Assembly (NCBI GenBank): GCA_044464765.1
Contig: JBIQKZ010000010.1
Span: forward strand, 1-64,000
Reading direction: 5' to 3'
Origin: JBIQKZ01 sp044464765
GTDB taxonomy: Bacteria; Pseudomonadota; Gammaproteobacteria; Burkholderiales; Burkholderiaceae_B
Length of the DNA stretch: 64,000 nt
Part shown: positions 16,357 to 24,330 of the stretch, piece after piece
Layout: every line of letters begins with the position of its first letter
Position numbering within the stretch: the stretch's first letter is position 1
Made by a program: the position numbers and the translations under genes
The notes under the pieces: model-generated
Seen by the model: the letters and a program-made list of their open reading frames with translations, nothing else
What the model was told of the DNA's origin: nothing
The model's database searches: none

Positions 16357-17529
16357 ATGAAGTATGTAAAGAAACTAGGTATTGCACTGGTCTTGTCGTC
16401 CTCAACTGCGCTGGTCCAGGCGCAAGAGCCCGTGAAGATTGGTTTCATCGGCACATTGTCGACGCCCGCAGGGTATATCGGCGAAGACGAACGCGATGGT
16501 TTTGCGCTGGCGATCCGGGAAGAGGGCGGCAAGCTGGGTGGGGTTCCTGTCGAATTGGTGGTCGAAGATGACGGCCTCAAGCCCAGCACCGGCAAGCAAT
16601 CGGCCGAGAAAATGCTCCAGGAGGGCATCCGCCTGTTTACTGGAATCAACTTTTCCAACGTTATGGCGGCGGTCGTGCCTTCGGTGGTCAAGGAAGGCGG
16701 TTTCTATGTCAGTCTGAACGCGGGGCCCTCCAATTTTGCAGGCAAGGCGTGCAACAAGAATCTGTTCGGCGTAGCGTTCCAGAACGACTCGCATAGCGAT
16801 ACGGCGGCCATGGTGGCCAACGAGATCGGCGCGAAAAAGATTGTGCTGATCGCATCGGCCTATCAGGCGGGCCGCGATTCCGTCAATGGGTTCAAGAGCG
16901 CCTATGATGGCGAAGTCCTGGCGGAAATCTATACCAAGCTGGATCAGTCGGACTTCTCCGTTGAGCTGGCCCGTATTCGCTCGCTCAAGCCCGATGCAAT
17001 TTTCCAATTTCTGCCCGGCGGGCCCGGCATTAACTTTTCCAAACAGTTCCATAATTCCGGTTTGGGTGATTCGGTCAAAATGGTCACGACCTTGGGGCTC
17101 GATGACCGCATGATTGCGGCGACGGGCGAGGCCACCGAAGGCTACTACCTTAGTTCACCCTGGACGGCATTAACGGACAATGCGGCAAGCAAGGCTTTTG
17201 TCGAAAGATTCCAGAAAGAATATGGACGCATGCCCACTTCGTATGCGGCAACCTCGTACGATACCGCGTTGCTGGTGGCATCGGCGCTTAAGGCTGTCGA
17301 TGGCGACATTACCGGCAAGGCCGTCCAGTTCCGCGAGGCCCTGCGCAAAGCAGACTTCACCAGCGTCCGCGGCAAGTTCAAGTTTGGGCCTAACCAGTTC
17401 CCGATCCAGGACTGGTACTTGGTGCAGGTACAGCGCGACGACCAGGGCAACCTGGCCTTCAAGCCGCTGAGCACCGTTGCCACGGATCACAGCGACCCGT
17501 ATGCCAAGCTTTGCAAGATGGACGGCTAG
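16357..17529 (+). CDS. Periplasmic ABC-transporter substrate-binding protein (HAAT/LivK type)
   Basis: 390 residues. A Sec signal peptide (about 1-22, cleavage after LVQA) leads into a type I periplasmic-binding fold (VKIGFIGTLSTPAG ... GYIGEDERDGFALAI, then AAVVPSVVKEGGFYVSLNAG). This is the branched-chain/aromatic-ligand binding family of high-affinity uptake ABC systems. No permease or ATPase gene is near, so it is an orphan and must work with components elsewhere or as a scavenger. It is the only gene between the two 26-bp tRNA-Gly repeats. Its neighbour is a LigM-like demethylase, hinting at an aromatic-acid ligand; that is inference. Confidence 0.88.
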   Translation: MKYVKKLGIALVLSSSTALVQAQEPVKIGFIGTLSTPAGYIGEDERDGFALAIREEGGKLGGVPVELVVEDDGLKPSTGKQSAEKMLQEGIRLFTGINFSNVMAAVVPSVVKEGGFYVSLNAGPSNFAGKACNKNLFGVAFQNDSHSDTAAMVANEIGAKKIVLIASAYQAGRDSVNGFKSAYDGEVLAEIYTKLDQSDFSVELARIRSLKPDAIFQFLPGGPGINFSKQFHNSGLGDSVKMVTTLGLDDRMIAATGEATEGYYLSSPWTALTDNAASKAFVERFQKEYGRMPTSYAATSYDTALLVASALKAVDGDITGKAVQFREALRKADFTSVRGKFKFGPNQFPIQDWYLVQVQRDDQGNLAFKPLSTVATDHSDPYAKLCKMDG

Positions 17530-17543
17530 CCCGAACATCCTGT

Positions 17544-17619
17544 CAGGCCGCTGTCGTGTGCTGAATTGCACTGAGGTTGAAAGCGGCCTGAAAATCGGGC
17601 CTAATTCGGGTGACCGAAT
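17544..17619 (+). repeat. Nested inverted repeats after the binding-protein gene
   Basis: CAGGCCGCT at 17544-17552 pairs with AGCGGCCTG at 17582-17590, enclosing a smaller GTGC/GCAC hairpin. A second hairpin follows, ATTCGG/CCGAAT around GTGA (17604-17619), then a T-rich tract near 17631-17640. Together they may terminate the upstream gene. They also lie just inside the right-hand tRNA repeat, where recombinase arm sites would be expected. Confidence 0.45.
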
Positions 17620-17655
17620 CTTAGAAAGCTTATTTTTAATTATGAATTGGTTGCG

Positions 17656-17681
17656 GGGTTCGATTCCCTTCACCCGCTCCA
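17656..17681 (+). repeat. Right copy of 26-bp direct repeat (partial tRNA-Gly)
   Basis: An exact copy of the last 26 bases of tRNA-Gly(CCC), including CCA, without the rest of the tRNA. It ends 19 bases before the start codon of the demethylase-like gene, so it lies in that gene's leader. Best read as the second attachment-site copy or the footprint of a duplication. Confidence 0.8.
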
Positions 17682-17700
17682 AAAGAATCAAGGAAGCATT

Positions 17701-18981
17701 ATGAAGCCCACCATGGAACAACTACGCCAGACGCCTCCGGGTTACTTCGGGGTCCGGTTTGGGTTGCCCGAGTACACCGATTGGATGGACGAGAACCTGT
17801 CCTGGAAGCAGACGGTTTCGCTAGGCGACTGGTCGTTCCTTTGGCAGCGGCGTGTCATTGGGCCCGATGCCCTCAAGCTTCTGTCGGATCTGTCGGTCAA
17901 CAGCATGGCCAACTTCGCTATCGGCCAGGCCAAGCATCTGATCCATTGCAACCACGACGGCAAGGTCATTCACGAAGGCGTGCTAAGCCGCCTGGCCGAC
18001 CAAGAGTTCATGTTGCATGGTCGTGGCGGGTTCTGGGTTGACTATCACCTAAGGCATGGCAAGTACGACGCCCACACCGTGACTGACGATTGGTTCATGT
18101 TCCAAGTGGCCGGCCCCAATTCCCTGGCATTGCTCGAGAGCATCGCCAAGGGCGACCTGCGCAACATCAAGTTCATGCATCATGGCGAGATCGAGATCGC
18201 GGGACACAAGATGCTGGCATTGCGGCAGGGCATGTCCGGCGAGATCGGCTTCGAACTGCAGGGGCCGATTGCCCATGGTCCGGAAGTCTACGACGCCATT
18301 GTTAAGGCTGGCGAGGCCTTTGGCTTGCGCAGGCTCGGTTCGCGCGGCATCACCATGAACCACCTCGAGGCCTGCTTTCCCACGATCGTGGCCGACTACC
18401 TGCCGGCCATATTTGGCGATGAGCTGGCCGACTATCGGGTCGAGTTCGAGGCAGCCATGCCGACGTTCGCCAAGACGTTCAATGTGGCCGGCAGTTTCGA
18501 CGGCAAGGATGTCAGCGATTACTATCGCAGTCCGGTCGAGTTGGGCTGGGGGCGCAACGTCAAGTTCGATCACGACTTCATCGGGCGCGACGCGCTTGAA
18601 AAAGAAGTTGCATCGCCGCGCCGCACGATTCGCACGCTTGAATGGAATGCCGACGACGTGCTGGACGTGCAGGCATCGTTGTTCCGCCCCGGCGAAGTCT
18701 ATCCCTTTATGGATTTACCGCGCGAGCAGCGGGGTTGCATGTGGTCCGACAAGGTTCTGAAAGGCGACAAGCTCGTTGGCGTGGCCACGTCGCGCGGGTA
18801 CAGCTATTTTTTCCGAAAAATGATTTCGTTGTGCACCATCGATGTCGACCAGGCGGATATCGACAACGAAGTGACGGTCTACTGGGGCCTGCCCAATGGC
18901 CCCCAGAAGGCGATCCGGGCCATCGTGAAGCCCGCGCCCTACAAGACCGACAACCGGCGCGCCGACCTTAAGCAGGCTTGA
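17701..18981 (+). CDS. LigM/DesA-like tetrahydrofolate-dependent O-demethylase (GcvT family)
   Basis: 426 residues of the aminomethyltransferase (GcvT) fold. The N-terminal PGYFGVRFGLPEYTDWMDEN, the SLGDWSFLWQRRVIGPDALKLL type segment and the late GVATSRGYSYFFRKMISLC resemble the vanillate/3-O-methylgallate and syringate demethylases LigM and DesA. Those enzymes pass the methoxy methyl group to tetrahydrofolate. The length is slightly below LigM (~470). The start was chosen at the ATG with AAGGAAG 7 bases upstream, directly after the tRNA repeat. No metF or ligH-type C1 genes are nearby. The substrate is not known; glycine-cleavage T-protein function is unlikely given the divergence and the absence of gcvP. 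Confidence 0.75.
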   Translation: MKPTMEQLRQTPPGYFGVRFGLPEYTDWMDENLSWKQTVSLGDWSFLWQRRVIGPDALKLLSDLSVNSMANFAIGQAKHLIHCNHDGKVIHEGVLSRLADQEFMLHGRGGFWVDYHLRHGKYDAHTVTDDWFMFQVAGPNSLALLESIAKGDLRNIKFMHHGEIEIAGHKMLALRQGMSGEIGFELQGPIAHGPEVYDAIVKAGEAFGLRRLGSRGITMNHLEACFPTIVADYLPAIFGDELADYRVEFEAAMPTFAKTFNVAGSFDGKDVSDYYRSPVELGWGRNVKFDHDFIGRDALEKEVASPRRTIRTLEWNADDVLDVQASLFRPGEVYPFMDLPREQRGCMWSDKVLKGDKLVGVATSRGYSYFFRKMISLCTIDVDQADIDNEVTVYWGLPNGPQKAIRAIVKPAPYKTDNRRADLKQA

Positions 18982-18988
18982 CGCCCCT

Positions 18989-19012
18989 ACACCCCGCGTT
19001 CGCGCGGGGTGT
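18989..19012 (+). terminator. Very stable UUCG-capped hairpin after the demethylase gene
   Basis: A perfect 10-bp stem (ACACCCCGCG at 18989-18998) closed by a TTCG tetraloop and its complement ending at 19012. It begins 7 bases after the stop codon. No T-run follows, so it may act as a Rho-linked terminator or an mRNA 3'-end stabiliser rather than a classical intrinsic terminator. Confidence 0.55.
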
Positions 19013-19120
19013 CACAGAGCGGCGAGGCGTCAAAGAGCGAATGCTAAAGGCGTTTCACCACGTAAGGATAGATCGCGCAACTGGAACGAGGGCACGGTAG
19101 TGCTTGGGGGCGACCCCGCC

Positions 19121-20587
19121 TTAAATACCGGCCAGCGCCAGGTATTTCAGTTCGGTGTAGTCGTCCAGCCCGTGTCGCGACCCTTCACGGCCCAGGCCTG
19201 AACTTTTGATGCCGCCGAAAGGTGCCACTTCCGTTGAAATCAGGCCGGTGTTGATCCCCACCATTCCGTATTCCAGGCCTTCGGAGACGCGCCAGATACG
19301 GGCCAGATCCTTGGTGTAGAAGTAGGATGCCAGACCGAACTCGGTGTCGTTGGCCATTTCCACCGCCTGCTCTTCAGTGTGAAAGCGGGTAAGCGCGGAG
19401 ACCGGGCCGAAAATTTCCTGGCTGAAAATGCTCATGTCGCGGGTGACCTGGGTGATGACCGTGGGTTCGAACCAACTGCCTCCCAGGACATGGCGTTTCC
19501 CACCCTGGATGACTTTTCCGCCTTTATCGACGGCATCCGCTAGAAGCTTCTCCACTTTCTCCACGGCGGCTTCGTCAATCAGGGGGCCTTGCACCACTTC
19601 GCCTTCCAGTCCATTGCCCACTTTAAGCTTGGCGACGGCAGCCTGCAGTTTTTCGGCAAAGGCATCGTAGATCCCGTCCTGGATGAGGAAACGGTTGGTG
19701 CACACGCAAGTCTGGCCCGAGTTGCGGTACTTGGAAGCGATGGCGCCCTGAACGGCGGCATCCAGATCGGCGTCGTCGAACACAATGAAAGGCGCGTTTC
19801 CGCCCAGTTCGAGCGACATTTTCTTGATGTCGGGAGCGCATTGTTCCATGAGCAGTCGGCCGACCTCGGTGGAGCCGGTGAACGACAGCTTGCGTACGAT
19901 GGGGTTGGAAGTCATTTCCCCGCCAATGGCGCGTGCGTCGCCGGTAACGATGTTAAGCACGCCCGGCGGCATGCCGGCGCGCTCGGCCAGCTCGGCCAGG
20001 GCCAGGGCCGACAGCGGGGTGGCTTCGGCAGGCTTGACGACCAGGGTGCAGCCTGCCGCCAGCGCGGGGCCGGCTTTGCGGGTGATCATGGCGGAAGGAA
20101 AATTCCAGGGCGTGATGGCAGCGCACACGCCAACCGGTTGGCGCAACACCATCAGGCGGCGGTCGGTGGCCGGCGAGGGAATGATTTCTCCGTAGGCGCG
20201 CTTGCCTTCTTCGGCGAACCATTCAAGAAACGAGGCGGCGTAGACAATTTCACCTCGGGACTCGGCCAGTGGCTTGCCTTGCTCCAGCGTCATCAGGCGA
20301 GCCAGGTCATCCTTGTGCTCAAGAAGCAGTTCGAACCATTTTCGCAGTATGCGGGAGCGGGCGGCGGCGGTCAGGGCTTTCCAGCCCGGTAAGGCCAGGT
20401 TGGCGGCGTCGATGGCGCGGCGCGTTTCCGTCGCGCCTGCGTCTGGTACGCAGGCAAGCGTTTGCCCCGTTGCGGGGTTGGCGACATCCATGCGTTGTTT
20501 TGAGTCTGCATCGACCCATTGGCCATTGATATAGCATTGTTGGCGTAAAAGCGCGGCGTCGGTAAGTTGCAGATCGTTGGCGGACAT
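19121..20587 (-). CDS. gabD: NAD(P)-dependent succinate-semialdehyde dehydrogenase family protein
   Basis: 488-residue aldehyde dehydrogenase closest in pattern to GabD. Seen: GVCAAITPWNFPSAMITRK (substrate/cofactor channel), VVKPAEATPLSAL, FTGSTEVGRLL (nucleotide binding), LELGGNAPFIVFDDAD (general-base Glu) and NSGQTCVCTNRF (catalytic Cys). GabD oxidises succinate semialdehyde to succinate, but related enzymes accept other semialdehydes. Its presence beside a putative demethylase leaves the true substrate open. It converges on that gene, with 139 bases between the stops. Confidence 0.85.
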   Translation of the reverse strand: MSANDLQLTDAALLRQQCYINGQWVDADSKQRMDVANPATGQTLACVPDAGATETRRAIDAANLALPGWKALTAAARSRILRKWFELLLEHKDDLARLMTLEQGKPLAESRGEIVYAASFLEWFAEEGKRAYGEIIPSPATDRRLMVLRQPVGVCAAITPWNFPSAMITRKAGPALAAGCTLVVKPAEATPLSALALAELAERAGMPPGVLNIVTGDARAIGGEMTSNPIVRKLSFTGSTEVGRLLMEQCAPDIKKMSLELGGNAPFIVFDDADLDAAVQGAIASKYRNSGQTCVCTNRFLIQDGIYDAFAEKLQAAVAKLKVGNGLEGEVVQGPLIDEAAVEKVEKLLADAVDKGGKVIQGGKRHVLGGSWFEPTVITQVTRDMSIFSQEIFGPVSALTRFHTEEQAVEMANDTEFGLASYFYTKDLARIWRVSEGLEYGMVGINTGLISTEVAPFGGIKSSGLGREGSRHGLDDYTELKYLALAGI

Positions 20588-20722
20588 GGAAAGCCTTCTA
20601 AAGGTGATGTTGTCAGGTAGCCGACGCCACGCTGGCGCGTCGGTGTCGTGTTAACTAGCATACGTCTTCAAACCGGGTTGCGACAACCTTGCCGAGTGAA
20701 AAGATTGGACGCCAAGCTGGGG

Positions 20723-21619
20723 TTATTTGTTGGGTTGCGCGACGACAGGGTCGAAATGGGTCATGACATCCAGGACGGCCTCGTTGTCCATGACCCGCTG
20801 GCGCGCTGCGACGGCGATGGCGTGGCCTTGTGCGATCGTCAGGCCGGCGTCCATTTCCAGGTCGACTTCGACCCAGATCATGTCACCCAGCTTACGAGTC
20901 TTCAGGTCGTGCAGTCCAAGCACGCCGGGGGTGGCGAGCAAATGGTCGCGAATCCGGTTTTCGGTTTCATCGTCGACGGCGCGGTCCATGAGGTCGCTGA
21001 ATGAGTTCCAGAAGAATTTCCAGCCCATTCGCCCAACGAATATCCCGACGATGAGCGCGGCCAGGGGGTCGGCCATGGGAAAGCCCGCCAGGTTGGCGAT
21101 AATGCCGATGGCAACCACCAGGGAAGAGGCGGCATCGGATCGCGCGTGCCAGGCATTTGCCACCAGCATCGAGGAACGCACCCGCCGTCCGACGCGAAGC
21201 ATATAGCGAAACAACGATTCCTTGGCGACCAGGGTGAACACCGCGACCACCAGCGCCGCATAATGCACGCGTGGTATGTCGGCCGGGTTTTGAAGCCGTG
21301 TAAAGGCGGTCCAGAGCATGCCGGCGCCTACGATCAGCAGCAATACGCCCAATATCATGGACGCGGCGGTTTCGAAGCGCAGGTGCCCGTAGGGGTGGTC
21401 GGCGTCGGGTGCTTTCTGGCCTTTTGCGTTGGCGACCAGCACCACGGCGTCGGCGACAAGGTCCGAGAACGAATGCACGGCATCGGCCACCAGGGCCTGG
21501 GATTGGGCCAGGATGCCGACCACCGCTTGAAGTGCCGTCAGTATGATGTTGACGGCGACACTGACCAGGGTGCTGGTTCGGCCCGCAGCCTGGCGGATGG
21601 GATCCAGACCTCGTTCCAC
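20723..21619 (-). CDS. Cation diffusion facilitator (CDF) metal transporter
   Basis: 298 residues. It begins with a GTG (VERGLDPIRQ) preceded by AGGG and 8 bases after the metG stop, so it is co-transcribed with metG. The protein has about six helices with CDF metal-site motifs: ALVADAVHSFSDLVADAVV (TM2 Asp/His) and NAWHARSDAASSLVVAIG (TM5 His/Asp). A C-terminal cytoplasmic domain ends VLDVMTHFDP. It probably exports Zn2+, Fe2+ or Mn2+ in exchange for protons. The long N-terminal extension of the open frame upstream of 21619 overlaps metG and is not real coding. Confidence 0.88.
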   Translation of the reverse strand: MERGLDPIRQAAGRTSTLVSVAVNIILTALQAVVGILAQSQALVADAVHSFSDLVADAVVLVANAKGQKAPDADHPYGHLRFETAASMILGVLLLIVGAGMLWTAFTRLQNPADIPRVHYAALVVAVFTLVAKESLFRYMLRVGRRVRSSMLVANAWHARSDAASSLVVAIGIIANLAGFPMADPLAALIVGIFVGRMGWKFFWNSFSDLMDRAVDDETENRIRDHLLATPGVLGLHDLKTRKLGDMIWVEVDLEMDAGLTIAQGHAIAVAARQRVMDNEAVLDVMTHFDPVVAQPNK

Positions 21620-21627
21620 TGACGGCC

Positions 21628-23700
21628 CTAGGTAATGCGCAGGCCTGGCTGGGCGCCGGGCCAGGGTTGCAGGATGTAGATGCCTGAATCGACAGACGCA
21701 TCTTCGTGGCCGGCGGCCAGGACCATGCCTTCCGACACGCCAAAGCGCATTTTGCGCGGCGCCAGGTTGGCGACCATGACAGTGAGCTTGCCGACCAGGT
21801 CGGCGGGCTCGTAAGCCGACTTGATGCCTGAAAACACTTGGCGGTGGCGTCCTTCGCCGACGTCGAGCATTAGGCGCAGAAGCTTGTCGGAGCCTTCGAC
21901 GGGCTCGCAACTGACGATCTGGGCAATGCGCAGGTCGACCTTGGCGAAATCCTTGATGTCGATGACATCGGCAATGGGCAGGCCGCCGGGAGCGGGCACG
22001 GTGGCGGCAGGCGGTTCGAACAGATCGTCGAGCTGCTGTGGGTCGACGCGTTGCATAAGGTGTTTGAACTTTTGCACGTGGGCGGGCAATACGGCGGCGT
22101 CGGCCCAGGTATAGGGCGAGGCTTCGCTAAAAAGCTCGCGGGCGACTTTGTCAGTCAGCATGGGCAGCACAGGCGTCAACATGACGGACAGCGCTTTGAA
22201 GCCGGCCAGTGCCCGTGAGCAAATGTCTTGCAGCAGTAGTTTTTGCTCGTCGCCCGCCTGTGCCAGGCCTTTGGCCAGCACCCAGGGCTGAGCGGCATCA
22301 AAGGCCTGGTTGATCTGGTCGGCGAAAGCCATGGTGCGGCGAATGGCGCGGCCGTACTCGCGCGCTTCGAAATCGGCCTGCACCTGGGCCGCGGTTTGCG
22401 TAATTTCGGCGACAAACGACTGGGTGTCTCCGGAATACGCCAGTTTGCCGTCGAAATGCTTGCTGATGAAGTTGGCGGCCCGGCTGGCAATATTTGCGTA
22501 CTTGCCGATCAGGTCGCTGTTCACGCGTGCAATGAAGTCGTCTGGATTGAAATCCAGGTCTTCGACGTGGGCATTCAGTTTGGCCGCAATGTAATAGCGC
22601 AGCCATTCGGCATCCATGCCGATTTCCAGGTAGCGCAGTGGGGAGATCCCGGTGCCCCGGCTCTTGGACATTTTCTCGCCGCTGACGGTAATGAACCCGT
22701 GCACATGCAGGCCGTCCGGCGTTTTACGCCCGGCGAATTTCAGCATGGCGGGCCAGAACAGCGCATGAAAATAGACGATGTCCTTGCCGATGAAGTGCAC
22801 CTGCTCGGTGGGCCCTTCGGGGTCCAGCAGGGCGTCGAAATCGATGTCTTGTTGCTTGCAATAGGCTTTAAGGGCAGCCAGGTAACCGACGGGGGCGTCC
22901 AGCCAGACATAGAAGTATTTACCCGGCGCGTCGGGGATCTCGATGCCAAAATAGGGTGCATCGCGCGAAATATCCCAGTCGGCCAGGTTGGCCTGGCTGC
23001 CTTCTTCGCCCGTGCCCAGCCATTCGCGGGTTTTCGCCAGAACCTCGCTTTGCAGGCGCTTGTTTCCGTTGCGATTGCTGCCAGTGGTCCATTCTTGCAG
23101 AAACTCCACGCAGCGCGGGTCGGAAAGCTGGAAGAAAAAGTGCTCGGATGACTTCAGCAGCGGCCGGGCCTTGGTTAGGGTGGAGTAAGGCTCGATCAGG
23201 TCGGTGGGCGTATAGACTGCACCGCACGATTCGCAGGAGTCGCCGTATTGATCCTTGGCGTGACAGGTGGGGCATTCGCCCTTGATATAGCGATCGGGCA
23301 GGAACATGCCCTTGACTGGATCGTAGAACTGCTCGACCGAACGGCTGGTGATGAAGCCGGCTTTCTTCAAGCGGCGATAAATGTCCTGGGACAGCTCAAT
23401 GTTTTCGGCCGAATCCGTCGAGTGCCAATGGTCGAATTTGATGTGAAACCCGTTCAGGTAGCGGGGCCGCTCGCTGGCGTAACGGGCAACCAGGGCTTGC
23501 GGCGTGATGTTTTCGCTTTCCGCTTTCAGCATGATGGGCGCGCCGTGGGCGTCGTCGGCGCCTACGAAATGTACGGTATGGCCGGCCATGCGCATGGTTC
23601 GCACCCAGATGTCGGCCTGGATGTATTCCATGATGTGGCCAATATGAAACGAACCATTGGCGTAGGGCAGGGCGGTGGTAACGAATATCGTGCGCGACAT
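21628..23700 (-). CDS. metG: Methionyl-tRNA synthetase MetG
   Basis: 690-residue class I aminoacyl-tRNA synthetase. HIGH is present in GSFHIGHIMEYIQ near residue 19 and KMSKSRGTGI in the Rossmann domain. A zinc-binding knuckle, CPTCHAKDQYGDSCESC, lies near 143-159. The anticodon-binding domain is followed by a C-terminal EMAP/OB tRNA-binding domain (KDFAKVDLRIAQIVSCEPV onward), as in the E. coli dimeric form. The start ATG is clear; the next gene upstream is on the same strand after 290 bases. Confidence 0.97.
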   Translation of the reverse strand: MSRTIFVTTALPYANGSFHIGHIMEYIQADIWVRTMRMAGHTVHFVGADDAHGAPIMLKAESENITPQALVARYASERPRYLNGFHIKFDHWHSTDSAENIELSQDIYRRLKKAGFITSRSVEQFYDPVKGMFLPDRYIKGECPTCHAKDQYGDSCESCGAVYTPTDLIEPYSTLTKARPLLKSSEHFFFQLSDPRCVEFLQEWTTGSNRNGNKRLQSEVLAKTREWLGTGEEGSQANLADWDISRDAPYFGIEIPDAPGKYFYVWLDAPVGYLAALKAYCKQQDIDFDALLDPEGPTEQVHFIGKDIVYFHALFWPAMLKFAGRKTPDGLHVHGFITVSGEKMSKSRGTGISPLRYLEIGMDAEWLRYYIAAKLNAHVEDLDFNPDDFIARVNSDLIGKYANIASRAANFISKHFDGKLAYSGDTQSFVAEITQTAAQVQADFEAREYGRAIRRTMAFADQINQAFDAAQPWVLAKGLAQAGDEQKLLLQDICSRALAGFKALSVMLTPVLPMLTDKVARELFSEASPYTWADAAVLPAHVQKFKHLMQRVDPQQLDDLFEPPAATVPAPGGLPIADVIDIKDFAKVDLRIAQIVSCEPVEGSDKLLRLMLDVGEGRHRQVFSGIKSAYEPADLVGKLTVMVANLAPRKMRFGVSEGMVLAAGHEDASVDSGIYILQPWPGAQPGLRIT

Positions 23701-23818
23701 GAATTAATTATGCGTATATGACAAAGGTTGGTGGCGGGAGCGGACGGCGCAAAGCCAAAAGGCCGGCGTGAAACGGGCTACGCTGGCCGTAATGGCGTAT
23801 TGTAATGAATCGCGCTGA

Positions 23819-23944
23819 TCAGTGCGTCTTGTGTGTTGGCGGCAGGCGGACAGGGATGTTGATGCCCACCTCGCAGACTACATGCTGTTCGGATTCGCCA
23901 GGCACAAAATAGCCCGCAGAGGCTGCTTTTGTGTCAGGGCTCAT
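23819..23944 (-). CDS. Possible 41-aa small protein (low confidence)
   Basis: An open frame beginning MSPDTKAASAGYFVPGESEQ and ending in a proline/threonine/histidine tail, within an otherwise gene-free 290-base gap between metG and a small membrane-protein gene. About two thirds of its third codon positions are G or C, compatible with coding here, but the ribosome site is poor and the protein is not recognised. It might also be the remnant of a larger gene. Confidence 0.22.
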   Translation of the reverse strand: MSPDTKAASAGYFVPGESEQHVVCEVGINIPVRLPPTHKTH

Positions 23945-23990
23945 CCTGATCCGCAACGCCTGCTTTCCGCTTGGGCTGTGCAGCGGATTT

Positions 23991-24239
23991 TTAGGGAATT
24001 TCGCGCATTTCGACGTCGACGACGTCTTTCTTGTTGAAGCCCGGCGAGCTGGTTCCCGGCTTGCGGCGTTCCTCCCAGTAGGCTCGTACGCCGAAGGGCC
24101 GGCCTTTGATCTTTGCAACGACGTACAGCACGCCTACGGCAATGGCCGTGGACAGCATGAAGACAAACGCCATTGCCATGCCGAATATGGCAAGGATCAG
24201 AAAAAGGATGCCGCGGATAATTTGATTAAATGTATTCAT
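23991..24239 (-). CDS. 82-aa predicted membrane protein, unknown function
   Basis: One or two hydrophobic helices (about residues 8-42: IIRGILFLILAIFGMAMAFV and continuing to the VLYVVAKIKG segment). A basic, hydrophilic C-terminal tail with RAYWEERRKPG follows. The topology and clean start support a real gene. The family is not recognised. It is divergent from the mrp/apbC gene (91 bases apart) and lies upstream of metG on the same strand. Confidence 0.6.
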   Translation of the reverse strand: MNTFNQIIRGILFLILAIFGMAMAFVFMLSTAIAVGVLYVVAKIKGRPFGVRAYWEERRKPGTSSPGFNKKDVVDVEMREIP

Positions 24240-24330
24240 GTAGTCGGTTTGACACCGTAGGCAGAAAATAATTCCCCGATCCGCTATTCTTGAGGCTTAG
24301 GCAATTGTTGTTTTCTACAAAGGCATGGAT

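Noticed and set aside
17701..18981. Glycine-cleavage T protein (GcvT) forming a split system with gcvH
   Set aside because: The sequence resembles LigM/DesA-type demethylases more than GcvT, and gcvH is 16 kb away with no gcvP.
19589..20392. 267-aa plus-strand frame opposite gabD
   Set aside because: Antisense shadow of a gene with all ALDH motifs; Gly/Arg/Gln-rich with no domain.
20588..20722. Gene or RNA between gabD and the CDF gene
   Set aside because: 135 bases with no open frame, hairpin or tRNA-like fold that stands out.
21620..21910. N-terminal extension of the CDF transporter
   Set aside because: It overlaps the end of metG and is Arg/Pro-rich; the GTG at 21619 with its own ribosome site gives a normal CDF length.
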